Origin: Rhododendron vialii
Taxonomy: Eukaryota; Streptophyta; Magnoliopsida; Ericales; Ericaceae
Direction of reading: 5' to 3'
Assembly: GCF_030253575.1 (NCBI RefSeq)
Contig: NC_080568.1
Location: 2,993,501 to 3,057,500 of the forward strand
DNA: 64,000 nt
Below, one piece after another: positions 11,803 to 23,749 of this stretch. Below the pieces are notes generated by a model. That model ran no database searches and had not been told where the DNA came from. It saw only the letters and a program-made list of their open reading frames with translations. Numbering within the stretch: position 1 is the first letter of the stretch; every line of letters starts with the position of its first letter. The translations under genes were made by a program, and so were the position numbers.

Positions 11803-12004
11803 GGGGATGCTGCCAAGCAACACCCTGCAAAGCAGTGCACACTTGTTAAATCATCTCAATAATCGACGACTCAGATTTTAACCAAGCAATGGACGGTTTA
11901 TATTTTTATGCGCTTAGATTTGATCTGAGCCGTCCGTACTAAAATGAACAATTAAATCGGCCGCTCTACATCCGCTCCACAGGAAACTGCTCGGCAACAT
12001 CCCC
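11803..12004. mobile_element. MITE of the GGGGATGCTGCC family
   Basis: Inverted ends GGGGATGCTGCCAAGCA (left) and CTGCTCGGCAACATCCCC (right), with inner complementary blocks built on GACGACTCAGATTTTAA...ATGGACGG and CTGAGCCGTCCGTACTAAA. About 202 bp, non-coding. Relatives or fragments occur at 23384-23610, 39445-39600, 55190-55355 and at the right edge of the window (63928 on). No clear target duplication. Confidence 0.65.
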
Positions 12005-12832
12005 AAATCTAGAATCATGAACAAGGTTACAAGGGCATAAGCTTACCGCCCAAATAAAGCATAATTAGATCATTCGTTGTTATGAACCCCCTTTAGACTA
12101 AAAATTTCTACCTCCACTTTAATTGCAACCTCTCCTTTAATTCCTCCCACTTCCCACACACCCATATTATTGGTACACTTTTTTTTTATTATTATAATTA
12201 TAATTTGAATGCAAAAGATTCAACGATTTGGCACTTTTGCTTTTGGGGAGTGGGTAATTAAACCTCCTAGAAAGAAAGAATCCTCCATGAAGACAACTTT
12301 TAGTGGGACACAAAGTTGGGACAAAAAATTATCAATTGCACATGAAAAAGAAGAAAAGAGTGGTGCTTGATTTTGCACAGAGGGGTGAAAGAAGCTTTCC
12401 TAGAACGGTTCCAAAGGAGAGGGTGATCTAGAAAAAGCTATGTATTTTGGTATTAAACACTTGACAAATAAGTTAATTGTGAGAGACTAGTAAAGCGAGA
12501 GGCAAAACATTATCACAATTTGTTTAACGGGATTAATAGTGAAATGATATATAATCCCAGAAAATATGACGTATAATCCTATAAAATGGTCAGATCCGAC
12601 ACTACTGTTTGGTCAAATTAGCGTGTCATCATTTCTGCGGAACCACAGAACTGAATAACTACCCTTTCTCATACTGACCTTCACAATGCAAGGATGAATC
12701 TACACATGATTGAGATTTGAGCATCCAGACCACATATATGGATGGGTATAAAATGAATATATATATTTGTTAATGAAAAATGAATAATTAGGTGACAAAA
12801 TCTTGCAACTTTGGAATTAAGAATTGCAAGGA

Positions 12833-12990
12833 TATTCATAACCTAGAAAGACCCTTTTTGGGGGCTTTGGACTAGCTCAACTCTAAGCAAAATGATCCAA
12901 TTTCATAGGGTATTCATAGCCTAGAAAGACCCTTTTTTTGGGCTTTGGACTAGCTCAACTCTAAGCAAAATGACCCAATTTCATAGGGTC
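12833..12990. repeat. 78-bp tandem duplication
   Basis: Two adjacent copies of a unit beginning TATTCATA(A/G)CCTAGAAAG, at 12833 and 12911, differing by a few bases and the length of a T run. Non-coding. High similarity points to a recent duplication. Confidence 0.9.
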
Positions 12991-13460
12991 ATGGAATGAA
13001 GCAACATCAAGTCTGGCCTCACTAGCCTTCCGATCCAGAACAGGTGGAGATACAGAAAATATAGCCATTACAGAACCTAGATGAAGCAGAAACCCAACTT
13101 TTGCTGAAACAACCTCAACTTTTGCCATCATTGAATTGGTAAGAATCCTGAATGTCAGATACAACAAAAAGACGGTAAAACCTGAAGGAAAACTCGACAA
13201 CAACAACAGAAGCCGGTGAAACCACTACAACTACGGCACACTAAAGGGTTGCTCAAAGGCAGGCAGGGAAACCTGCAATTTAGAGTCCAAACTGACTGAG
13301 CCTACAAAAAAATGGGGTACGAAAAATTGTGTAATGCCATGAAATTCTCCTTGCGCCTAGGAATGAATAAGGAGTTCAGGATTAAATCTGGGGAAAAAAA
13401 ATGATGACTACTTCTATTCAACCTCTAAAAGCCAACAAAACTGCCAGGCTAACGACGACC

Positions 13461-16400
13461 TTAGAGTACCAGCGCAACCTTCTCCTGGTTAAGAAGTGAT
13501 GAAGGATGAGCAATAAGGGGCTCGTAATGATCTCCTCCGGCCCCACACCAACCTGTAAGTAAGAAGGTGGTTGGTTAAACAAAACGAAGATAGATCAGGA
13601 TAGATAACCATCACACATCAACACATGGGTACGTAGACTACTGAGGAAAGGTGCTATTACCTGTTCCTTTCATGAAGAGGAAGAAGGGAGGATCACAAAT
13701 TTGACACCTTGGACGATGCGGAAGGAAGAAAACACAATTTTCTTCATCCACCATTGCATCTGATCCGTGTGCTTGCACCTGAGAATGATGGATCAAAACA
13801 AGAGAGTTTAATATGAATTCTAAGTGACTGAAAAGTTCTTCCAAGACAAAAACTCCTGTCTCACATGAAAATATAAACTATGCAGAAGGCAACAGTAGCA
13901 TTTACTTAGGAAAGAACCTTTGGTATCGCAATAAAAGTAACATAGTAGAGCATTGGACATGTAAAGGAAAAAGAAATTCATAAGGAAACTCCGTACCCAT
14001 AAGTTTCTCACCACAACCTAGTTGATCTCAGATAACATTCACTTTTTAATTTTACATTTCAACAATCAACAAAAACAAAGTCTATTTTGTGTTAGAAGTA
14101 TTGGTAAGCACATCTGCAACTACTATATGGTATTATTGATGACTGACGGAACCAACAGAATATGGTGCCAGATAGTGTAGAACAATCACGATAATGCTTC
14201 AAAGAGATACAATTGGCCTTTGTGAAGGGGATGGGCGAGACTCTCAAGCGTAGAACAGCACTTATGCATTCGGCACTTGGGAGAAACCACATAGTACTAG
14301 GAGCATCAACAACCGCAAAATTTACAGCAACCGCAAAATTTACATTGTCCCTTGCTTTAATACATGGATACTGTGACACTTCAGCCACAAAAGATTTCAA
14401 GATTACCACTCTTCAAGATCTTATTAATTGGTTATATTACATGCACGGGTAAGAAAGTGCCCAAAGGGATTTTCCTAAAGGAAACCCCGAACAGTTGGTA
14501 GTCCTTCCCCAGTATTCCAGATTCGGTGGAAAACACTACTAAAGTAACAACACTCAAGTGGAAGTATGCATGACCTAACATAATGAGGACTAGCCTTCAA
14601 AAAAGACATTTACTCATAAGCCACCCATAATGGTACGTTCCCCGCACAGATTCAGCCCAAGGATTATGAGACACATTCCTAACCAGACTGGTCACAATCA
14701 CATACAGGAACTTGTAAACAGTCCATCTCAATTGAAATGATGGCATCGCACTGCCTTTTTCTATGCATTCCAGCATTTTCCGTTTAAGAGTCAAGAAACT
14801 CAAAACTACCAAAGGTGAACCCAAAACACAAGAGGAAACAACAGATTCAATGGAAGGGATTCAATATTCTTCTTACCACATAGATCTCTCTTTTGAACTC
14901 TGTTGCAAGACACTCTATTGCTATGTCATCTCCGAATGCAGCAGCATGACCTTCTCTATTCTCATCTATGGTTAATAAACCTTCCTCGGTATATTGCAAA
15001 GTGATGATATCATGTTCATCATCAGGTGAACCAGAGATTGACATGTACTTGGCCCAACTCAGGCCGTCATCCACTGCAATACATCTCTCTTTGTAGATAG
15101 ACTCTGCCGCCAATTCTCTTCAATATTAAAAGTAATAATTAGAATCCACTAATAAACAAATAGTATCATGCATAACAACAATCAACAACATCCCGAAGTT
15201 AAACTGTAGAGTGCTTGTGAAGCTGTGAGTAGAAATTTCAAGATCACAACAAATTAATGAGCTATATAACAAGATAACAACAAATAAACACATATTCTGC
15301 CAATTTAGTTGTGCAGTTCCTCCGAGAAAATGATAAAAACAGAGGCAGACAATAAAGCTAGTCGATTCTTTAACAAAAATAAGCTGCATAGTTGTACTGA
15401 AAACCATCAGCTGGAAAGATTTCTGTTTCCATCTTATGAGTAATGAATCACCTCAATATTTAAACACATTCTTCCCATAGTCCTATCATTTTCGCATCAA
15501 CCAAACAGATCTAAGAAGGGGAAACAAAGGAACACATTTGGAATTGAATAATTCATGTCCTGAAACAGTCATTCGAGCGATCAGATCTACACAGGCAAGA
15601 AATCAACCTCTACATTCTGACAGGAATGACGAATAATGAAACACCTCAATAGCAAAAGATTTTCTTCTATTTTCGCATCAACCATAAGGATCGAAAGAAG
15701 AAGAGAAAGAAACAGAACTCAATCAAACAACACAAAGACATGTTCAGTGGAGCAAACAGATCTGCATTGCTACATTGGCAAGACATTAACCTCGGCGTTC
15801 CAAGAATGGAGTTATACTTAAAAAAATTCTCTTCCCTTGTTTGGATTGAGAAGGAAAACAGGAGGAAGTTTACAAAATACACAAGATTTTCCACAAGTTC
15901 CAAACAGGCCATTATTTTCGTATCAACCAAACAAATCAATCAATTCATGAGCTGAAATGCCCATTGGAGAAAACAGATCTAGAATCAAGAACTGGTGAGA
16001 TTTGGAGAGAAGAGAGAAGGATCAAAAATATCATTTTCGTACTTTTTTCCCCATTCCTCACCAAAGTCCTCAATCCAAACGAGTGATTCAGCAACAAAAT
16101 CTAATCCTTTCTTTTTTTCGTATCAAATCGCTCAGCCAAAAGGGGCTGGAAATGTTCATAAAAGAAAACAGATCTAGAATCAAGAAATTTACCGTTGCAT
16201 TCCAAGATTAACAAATCGAAAGAAACAGAAAACAATCAAAATAATTCAAGATCTGAAATACCCATTTGACCAATCCACACACGGAAAAAAACTCTAAGAA
16301 ATTTACCGTTGCATTCCAAGATTAACAAACACAACAACAAATTCAAGATCTGAAATACCCACTTGACCAAACAGATCCACACACACAAAAATCTAAGAAA

Positions 16401-17087
16401 TTTACCTTTGCATTCCCAGATTAAGCAAACACAATAACGGATGCAAGATCTGAAATACCCATTTGACCAAAAAACAGATCTAGAAAATCAAGAAACTCAC
16501 CGTTGCATTCCAAGATCAACGAGCTCCTCAATGGCCTTATCCAGCCCCTCCCTGTCCTCCTTCCTCGCCAACATCTTCACCTCCTGCACCACGTGGACCC
16601 CCCACCCGCACCTCAGATCCGGATAATACATATGCTTTATAGCCGCATCAATCGCCTCTCTCTCCTCCTCACCAACAGAACCCTCTCTCTCCTCCAAGAA
16701 CCTCCTCACCGTCCTCCGCCGCAGCTCCCTCCCGTCCACCTTCCCCTTGCTCAGCCCCATCGCCCTCTGCGACGCCGTGAACAGGCAGTTCCCGTCCGCC
16801 TCCACGTCCCCCCCGTGGCTCAGCCTGAACACCACCCCCTCCACGTCATCATCGCCGTTACCATCTCCGTTAGCGTTGCTATTGTTGTAACCGGGGGGCT
16901 TCCAGAGGACGCCCTTGTGGTGGAGTCTGGTGAGGTGGCGTTTCTGTTGGTCTTCTAGACCGGAGACGTTGTCCCAGGTGGAGGCGGTTGACTGGTCAAC
17001 GGCGGGGATGGGGGAGGGAGAGGAGGTGGGGTCGCGCCAGGGGATTACCGGCGACGACGCAGTCGAATCGTATATCAGTTTTCCCAT
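13461..17087 (-). CDS. OTU-domain deubiquitinating cysteine protease
   Basis: Exons on the minus strand: 17087-16501, 15117-14877, 13778-13661, 13552-13461, with GT-AG borders and consistent phases, giving 345 residues. The OTU fold is shown by VEADGNCLF at 95-103 (catalytic Asp98 and Cys101), a helical middle, and GGDHYEPL at 321-328 with catalytic His324. OTU proteases cleave ubiquitin from substrates in cytosol or nucleus. The first ~90 residues (WRDP, Pro/Ser-rich, then HHKGVLWKPPGY) are an N-terminal extension; the ATG at 17087 is the first in frame and fits the MGKLIYDSTAS start, which is also found in the decayed copy at 18559. Intron 1 (about 1.4 kb) is filled with degenerate repeats that include copies of the exon-1 donor. 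Two G-boxes lie upstream. It resembles small plant OTU proteins of the At2g38025 type, but I am not certain of the subgroup. Confidence 0.92.
15480..16500 (-). repeat. Degenerate tandem repeats carrying copies of the exon-1 splice donor
   Basis: OTU intron 1 holds related units of about 95-115 bp. Each contains ACCGTTGCATTCCAAGATTAAC-like sequence (at 16191, 16305 and, mutated, 16404) and AAGATCTGAAATACCCA(T/C)TTGACC. The same core spans the true exon-1 end and donor at 16499-16520. On the gene strand each copy reads GCAACG|GTAAAT, a usable 5' splice site. Earlier, more decayed units (AAACAGATCTA, CGCATCAACCA) extend to about 15480. Confidence 0.75.
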
Positions 17088-17234
17088 TTGGGTTTTTTTT
17101 GGTTTATTGGGGAAAGCTTGGTTCTTGAATTTTTTTTTCTCTTGTTTTTGGTTTCAATCAATGGAGTTGTGGAACAGAGGAAGAGAGAGAGATTAGGGCT
17201 TAACGGATAGATCCAGCACGCGGGAGAGTATAGA

Positions 17235-17312
17235 CACGTGTGGAGGCTAACGTAAGCTGGGTGGGTGGGGGACCTCTTTGATGAGATAGCCAGCTATGTC
17301 GTTGGCCACGTG
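17235..17312 (-). promoter_or_regulatory. Two G-boxes upstream of the OTU gene
   Basis: CACGTG occurs at 17235-17240 (in GACACGTGTGG) and at 17307-17312 within the perfect 10-bp palindrome GCCACGTGGC. Both lie 150-225 bases upstream of the OTU start codon. G-boxes bind plant bZIP and bHLH factors and include abscisic-acid response elements. The first is conserved in the decayed copy at about 18715. Confidence 0.55.
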
Positions 17313-18403
17313 GCGAGAAACGGTTTGGTACAGATTGTAACGTTCTGGTTGGTTTTCGAATGGGGACAGTAGTAATTGCTTAAAACATGAATTTTTCGAA
17401 AAGTCCTTCGTCTCAATTCAAAAAAAAATAAAAAAAATGCTACTACGTATTTAGATCGAAATAATTTAATTATTATCATTAGTCTGTAATTTATCTAATT
17501 TAAAGAAAACACAAATCATGTGGAATTCACACGCTTAATTTAAAGGTGTGGGTGGAGTTTACACAATCCTTGATGGATGGATCAAAATACTTAATTTTTG
17601 AATGCCCAAAATCCACACACTTTAGGGTGGCGAAGGGGCATGGATTATCTTTATTTGTGTGCCTGCGTAATTATGTGCGTAAAATGGTGGTGATTATAGA
17701 ATAATTGTTGTTTTCATAGAAATAAATGTAACGTCACATCTACTTTCGCACACTTGCAAAAGTTGAGACCCCACACACTTGTAAAAGTTGAGACCTCACA
17801 CAGTTTACTAAATAATGCAGAGGAGTTAGCTAATTAGTCCACCGGGGGATCCAGAATTTGTCCATAGTCTTGCACCCCAAACGTCTCTACGGATGGTCGA
17901 ACCCAGACCTCCCTTGTGGGAGTACCAAGAGGTAACAACTTTGGTTATGAGTACCCCATTTGTACACTAAATCTGTCCTACATTGTTTAAGTTACTTTTT
18001 TCAAGGATTCTGATTTTCAGCTCAATTAAATATCGGTAAAGCTCGCTTAATTTTTTATCCATGAATTCCATGACCAAAACCTGAATAAAATAATTATTAC
18101 CAATAACCGATTGAGCCACTCACTTTTTGAGATCTTTAAAAACATTTTTATTTAAACAAATTTAATGTCTCCACTCATTTGTGTGGCTCCGAAAGATGTT
18201 CCACACATTCCGATGCACATCTCGTGTATTGTGTAACAGTTTTGGTAACCTCTGCTTATTAAGTGGAGAATAATAAGTATATAATGACAAATAAGTTCGG
18301 ATGTTAATACACATTTCACGAATATTAACACACTTTTTTTTCGATATCGATATATTTTTTATCTATTATTCTACGCAGACGGGATTAGCATTTTCCATTA
18401 TCT
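17313..18403. other. Intergenic, no gene recognised
   Basis: AT-rich flank between the OTU gene and its broken copy. 17860-17960 has a short retroelement-like stretch (GTCGAACCCAGACCTCCC, a B-box-like motif in a tRNA-derived repeat). No conserved coding frame. Confidence 0.35.
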
Positions 18404-18765
18404 AATGCAGCTTCTGCCGGTCTTCTAAATTGGACACGTTTTTCCATGCGGCGGTTGACTGGTCAATGTCGTCGATTGGCTAGGGAGATGACGTCGCGTC
18501 CCGCCATGGGATCTAGTACCGGCGAGGAAAGTCGTCGAATCGCATTTCAGTTTTCCCATTTTTCATTTTTTATTGGGAAATTTTTGTTTCTTGATTTCTC
18601 TTTTTCATTTTTATGTCGCAATGAAATGGAGGAGTTGCAGTAGAGAGAGAGAGAGAGAGAGAGCGAGATTGCTTGGAGATCAACGGATAGATCCTGCACG
18701 CGGGAGAGAGTAGACACGTGCGGAAACTAATGTAAGCTGGGTGGGTAGAGAACCTGAGAGCCAGA
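18404..18765 (-). pseudogene. Decayed copy of the OTU gene 5' end and promoter
   Basis: Aligns with 16945-17280: the same TTGACCAGTCAACCGCC block, GTTTTCCCAT start region, 5' leader, AACGGATAGATCC, CGCGGGAGAG, G-box TAGACACGTG and TAAGCTGGGTGGGT. The copied ATG is at 18559-18557 and gives MGKL then CDSTT, but indels shift the frame and a stop follows after about 43 codons; nothing beyond about codon 50 of the OTU gene is present. Same orientation as the intact gene, about 1.5 kb upstream of it. It also has gained a (GA)n run. A partial tandem duplication is the simplest explanation. Confidence 0.9.
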
Positions 18766-20301
18766 TATCAAAAAGTCAATTCCATCGCTCTTGAGTTTAG
18801 ACCATTGATTCTCGAAAATGGATGATTTGATTGAGTGTAACGGTAAAACAGAACGGTTGAGTACAGAAATGCGTGATGGATAATGATCTAGGGTACTTGG
18901 CAGTGCCCCAAACCACCGAATAAATTTTCGATATGTCGATGGACACTTAGGTGATGTTCAAGCGAAGTAATTATTCAATGTTTTTGAGACACGGCCACTT
19001 GGAGTCCTAAGACCTTTTTCATCACACATTTTGTTTGGATCCATACATTTTCTCTTTGCGTTAATTACAATGTGTGATGGAGAAGAGTCTCGGGATACCA
19101 TATAGATGGCCCAACGTCATTATATAAATTTTCGTACGGGTGACGTAGTGTAACGTTCTGGGTGGTTTACGAGGAGTCTGTTTTTCAGAAAATGGCGGGA
19201 CGGGTTCAGATCACCTGTAATGGAGAGGTGAGGTTTAGCTGTTGAATTGGAAAACCCCAAGGGCTGGGCTCGTTTGGCAATTTAACAAAACACAAAATTC
19301 AATAGGAAATTGGTATTCGTGCTTTATTTTTTATTGATGTCACTTCACTTTGTTCATGATTAAAATTGAAGCGCTATCAATAAAAAATAAAGCGCGAAAA
19401 TCAATTTTTAATACAATAAAAAGGGAAATTTATATTCACACTTTTTTTTTAAATCCACCCATGACAGTGATGACACTATATAGTACATACTCTTATTGTG
19501 GTGGGGGTCCCAAGAATGGTCCTGCAACTTGCTGGTCACAGAGGCCTAGGATTTGTTTAATGGCACTCCCCTAATAATGTTGACCAGGTCAAAACACACA
19601 TGTAATTACAGCGGTGTTACGTCCACCCTGCGGTTTCAACGTTCTCTTAATCTCGATATCTGTTTCTACAATCAATGATTCAGATTTTAAACAAACTCGT
19701 TCGGAAAAGAATTTAATTCTTTCTTGGAATAGTTTTTTAAAATTTAGACCATTTAAAATATTTTGAACGATGAAATTGAGTGCAATAGAATGAGCGATAA
19801 AAAAGAAAGGTAGACGTAGACTTTTTGGATGTCATTATTGGACCTACACGTCCACATCCCATGTGGAGTTCTACACAAAAAAGTGGGGAAAATTAGATGT
19901 AGTGTTGGTACCCAAAAGCTAGTCCAGTTCGTTTGTGTGTTTACTTTTGATCAAAATTAGATTTTTTGGAATCAATCAGTAAAAAAGCACTTCCGACGTA
20001 GATGATCTATTTTTGATTGGATATGGCAACGGATCAGTCTAGCTGTATATAAGCTGACCAGGACACTCCTAATCGCTGAACCAAAAGAAACGACATGAAA
20101 CCTTTCGATCAGAAACATTTCCGCTATCTCAAGGTTTTTGCTTTTACAATTGGTTGTCGGACTAGTTTACGTAGACCATAATTTATTTTAAGGTGTCTAG
20201 TGGACTCTATTTTGCTGGAGGTTTTGACAGAGCTCCCTGCCAAGGATCCAATTTCTCAAACCTCGAATTGCACCTGATATTTACATGGGCAATTCTGGAT
20301 T
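18766..20301. other. Intergenic; one small hairpin
   Basis: No coding frame of note. 19319-19395 is a short hairpin: GTGCTTTATTTTTTATTGAT on the left and its inverted copy ATCAATAAAAAATAAAGCGC on the right, around a ~37-bp loop, as in a small MITE. The right part is 3' flank of the HIPP gene. Confidence 0.45.
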
Positions 20302-22021
20302 CTACATCACAGAGCAAGCATTAGGATTCTCTTCGCTGAAAATCTGAGGGGCATAAACAAGTCCTGGTGGGTATATCTGATCCCCTTCGCCTTCGGTTTT
20401 CTTTCCTTTCTTCCCCTTCACGTCTTCCTTCTTATCCGGCGTTTGCTTGACAACCACTGCATTCTTCCCCGCCCTTCTGTTGATGAAATCCACAAGTTTT
20501 TTCGGATCAAACGCTCCCTTCACAATCACTTGCGAGTTTTTCATATCTGTCTCCACAGCGAGCACCCCTAACAGTTTACCGATGAAGTATACAGCATATG
20601 AGGCTCCATTAATCGAAGATACACGACAGAAGGAATTAATTGGCTTATTTCGAAACTTCATCTAACATGAGATATACCTTGCATCTTGTGAATGCTATAT
20701 TTGATATCGGCTGCACAACTTTCACAATGCATGTAAATCTTGAGCACTGCTTCTACCACATTAGACTGCAATTACCAAGTAAATTCTTAAAATTTTGAAT
20801 AGAGGTCGTCGGGAGTTCATCTGTCTCTCGGTCCATTATCGGACTATTTTCATATTCATGTGCGTACTAATGAATGCAGTACAACATATAGTATGAAATC
20901 GCGATGTACCTCTTCTTTTTTCTCTTCCTTCCCCTCTTCTTTTCTCCCTTCCAAAATGGGAGAGATAAGACTGATGTGCTTGTTGGATTTTTTTCGAAGC
21001 CTCTCCACTACATTCTCCGGATCAACATCTTTACCCTTCACGGTTACCTTATGATTCTTCAAGTCAATCTCGATTTGCTCAACACCTGAAACATCGTCAA
21101 AAAAAACAACCCAAAAAATTTGCGCGTTAACAATCTACTCGAGTTTACAATCATTCAACCAAATTTATCGATCTATACACACGTATTTCGTTGCTAAACG
21201 ATGATTTGATCGAAAACAATACCGTCAGAGCCTCTGAGGTACTTCGTAATTGTATCTGCGCATCCTTGGCAATGCATATAGACTCCCAACACAATCACTC
21301 CGTAAGGATTTTGCTTTTTGTTGCTTTCTTCGTTTGTTCCTTCGTTTATCTGCTCTTGTAAATTCTCTGCTTGGTCTTGAGTCGAACTCTGTTTCTTTTT
21401 GCTCTTTCTCTGCGCGAGAAAAAGAGTGAAGGTGCCCAAATTCAGTGCTGGAGCGAATTTCAGGCCAATTCGGTCTGAGAAAATGGAAGTAATGCTTGAT
21501 GAGGAGGAATATAAAACATTCTCCACTTTTTAATTTGTAGGAGCTGTTGTACCCAAAAATGACGGTCCAATAAAAACGAGCCACATTGCGCTGCGGGTAC
21601 TTGGTGACAAAAAGGGAGCAAAGCACATGAATTTTTCCTATTCCAAAATGGCTGTTAATTGTTCTCCAGAAATGTGAAACGTGGGTTCAAAGTATATGTG
21701 TTTGGTTTGTCCCCGTGGAATCACGGCAGTGATAAATTGGTGAAGTCATGGGTAGTTTTAAACTACTCGGAGTGCACTTCATGGTGAGACTAGGGCTACA
21801 AATGAATCGAGCAGCTCGCGAGCTTGGCTCGTTAACGCTTGAGCTCAGCTCGTTTAGTTCGTTAACGTCAGGCTCGGCCCAGAGACCTTCGTATATGGAC
21901 CAAGATAGACACATACTGAATACTTCAGAGACCTTTGCCATCTTTACTCTCAAGAAAATCCAAAATTGGGAGGCCTAAGAGAAGAGACGAGGGAGAAGAG
22001 GAGATTGATTACCTTTGCCAT
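20302..22021 (-). CDS. Heavy-metal-associated isoprenylated plant protein (HIPP), two HMA domains
   Basis: Exons on the minus strand: 22021-22013, 21409-21223, 21085-20910, 20765-20678, 20567-20302; all GT-AG with matching phases; 241 residues. The first exon holds only ATGGCAAAG before its donor GTAATC, giving MAK then a Lys-rich start, as in HIPPs. HMA domain 1 has MHCQGC (Cys50, Cys53) and domain 2 has MHCESC (Cys138, Cys141); each CxxC binds a soft metal ion. Between them is a Lys/Glu-rich linker. The C-terminus CSVM is a CaaX box, so the protein should be prenylated and membrane-attached. HIPPs act in metal homeostasis and stress responses. The tiny first exon is inference: a nearby ATGGCAAAGGTC at about 21942 is an alternative first exon, and reading upstream within exon 2 gives only a non-ATG start. 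Confidence 0.9.
21789..21885. repeat. Fragment of GAGCTCG-rich hAT-like MITE in HIPP intron 1
   Basis: Begins TAGGGCTACAAATGAATCGAGC, like the end of the complete element at 43045, then repeats GAGCTTGGCTCGTTAACG-type blocks; the other end is missing. Confidence 0.5.
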
Positions 22022-23370
22022 TTTTGTTATTGATGTTAAGCCGCCTAGACAACGATGAGCAACCTTGAGAACTCCGAAACACTTGGAATTGCAGATTTCA
22101 TTGTCCAATTAGATCAGAGTTTTTGGCTTACTTTTGTTGCCAAATAGGCAAATGCTAATACAGAGAGATACAGAGTACCCAAAACCATGAACTGGAAAAT
22201 GAATGGTGAGTGGGATCACAGGGGGTCTGAGAGGTTATGGTGTTGCCAAAAAGAGAGAGAGACTCTGATTCTGTTGCTTACAGAATGTTTGAAATGAAAC
22301 GGAGAAAGAGGAATTTTTTGGTAGGAAAGATTAGTTGGAAATTGTTGGACCAAACACTTGAATTGTCTTACCATCTTGGCTTGTTAAACAACCATGATGA
22401 CTAATAGGATACCGGATGGCCCCAAGCATTAGTTCGGTTGGTTAGTGAGTTTGTTTTCCACACTATTGATCAGGTTTGATTTATGGGATCGAACCGCAAG
22501 AAAGTAATTTATTGTGAATTCCTTGGCCCTGGCGTGGATGATCTGTCTTTAATCGACCGGAGAGAGAATCAGTTGAGATACGCGTAAGTCGTTCTGAACA
22601 CTCCTTACCATCGGAAATGCTTATAAATTGTCTCCGGAGCAGCATACCTGAAACCTTCGATCACTCACGGGGTACTATTGAGGCCAAGGACTTTTTTGTT
22701 ACGAATAGACCTGTTAATTCGGCCTGTAAAATATAAAAATGAAAAGAAAACTATGCTAATAATATTCTCTGTCTGGGGAATATATTTTCCTTTCAAATTG
22801 AATTGACTATTTGAGTGCTTTTCAAATATAAAGATTAGCATATAGTAAAGATTAAGGGTGAACCCACTCAACCAAAATCATGGCTACGCCATTTATGTCC
22901 TGTTTTCGCTAATTAAAAAGTTGTGGTTTTGTTCTTATTCAAATTTTTTTCTCATTTGCTAATTTTTGGCCAAACTCTTATGTATTAGTGGTATTTGTTT
23001 AACTCGACAAGAGAAATCAGAAAAACGAAAAGTAATGACTTTCACACAATATCCAAAAATTCAGTTTTTTAGGCCCTTTTTTTTTTTTTTTTAATCAAGT
23101 GTACTTTGTGACGGGCTCTTGGTGTATTTTTGTTTTGGCTCATTTTTTAATCACAAGATCATGTCTCCAAATTGTTCTTGTATTCAAAACTGTCGGATAA
23201 ATTTTTGACTGGAAAAAAACACATCCAAATAAAGGTACACCAAGTCCATTGAATTCGGAAATATGGATTCCATTTTGTTTGAACTTTTTTTATTTTTTGG
23301 GTAAATGCTTGTTGTTTTGAACTTAGCACCAAAAAATAAGCACACCCCTTCTTATTCACATAATCTGTGT
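22022..23370. other. HIPP 5' flank; one SINE; no gene
   Basis: Upstream side of the HIPP gene. No clear TATA box. A SINE-like repeat lies at 22411-22606 (listed). 22670-23370 is AT-rich without a conserved reading frame. Confidence 0.35.
22411..22606 (+). repeat. tRNA-derived SINE (family with copies at 51645 and 61925)
   Basis: An A-box-like TTAGTTCGGTTGGTTAG is followed by a B-box-like TGGGATCGAACCGC, a middle CTTGGCCCTGGCGTGGATGA and a 3' block GAGATACGCGTAAGTCGTTCTGAACAC. The last block matches the AAGCTGGCC(A/C)GGACA type end in the two minus-strand copies elsewhere in the window, as in Au-like plant SINEs. Confidence 0.6.
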
Positions 23371-23383
23371 GCAAGTGGGATTG

Positions 23384-23610
23384 GGAGATGCTGCCAAGCA
23401 GAGGTGCTTGGCAGCGGTGCCGAGCGCATCTCGGCGGTCCAAAAGTGTTTTGGATGGTCCAGATGTAAAGGTACCGAACGGATTTAAAAAAAAAGAAAAA
23501 GAAAAGGAAAAAGATGTTTCGATTCGGGCCGTTGATTCCGAGATGAACGGCCGGATTGGCCGCTCGGCACCCGCTCGGCAGGGGTGCCGCTCGGCAGGGT
23601 CCCCGGGTCC
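23384..23610. mobile_element. GC-rich MITE of the GCTGCCAAGCA family
   Basis: Left part GATGCTGCCAAGCAGAGGTGC...CGGTGCCGAGC and right part GGCCGCTCGGCACCCGCTCGGCAGGGTGCC-like blocks are inverted partners; the middle has AACGGATTTAAAAA and GGGCCGTTGATTCC. Related to 11803-12004. Non-coding. Confidence 0.5.
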
Positions 23611-23749
23611 GTGCAAAGTGCGCATGAAAGCATTTTTGAAAAAATTTCAAACTACTAAAATTTGAGAGAGCGAGAAATTAAGAGTCTAATAAAAAAATTT
23701 GAGTGGGAGTGGAGGGCATTCGAAGGATTATGTGACGAGCCGTGCTAAT

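Larger units (their letters stand above)
11095..13460. other. Intergenic with small MITEs, no gene
   Basis: Between two minus-strand genes. 11285-11360 has an imperfect inverted pair (TCTCGTTTCGCTGAG / TTAGCGGAATGGAG) typical of a small MITE. 11803-12004 and 12833-12990 are listed separately. The last part, from about 13000, is 3' flank of the OTU gene. No conserved coding frame was found. Confidence 0.4.

Noticed and set aside
23159..23665. Overlapping open frames of 90-163 codons
   Set aside because: They run across a GC-rich MITE and a poly-A/T stretch on both strands, without a recognisable protein.
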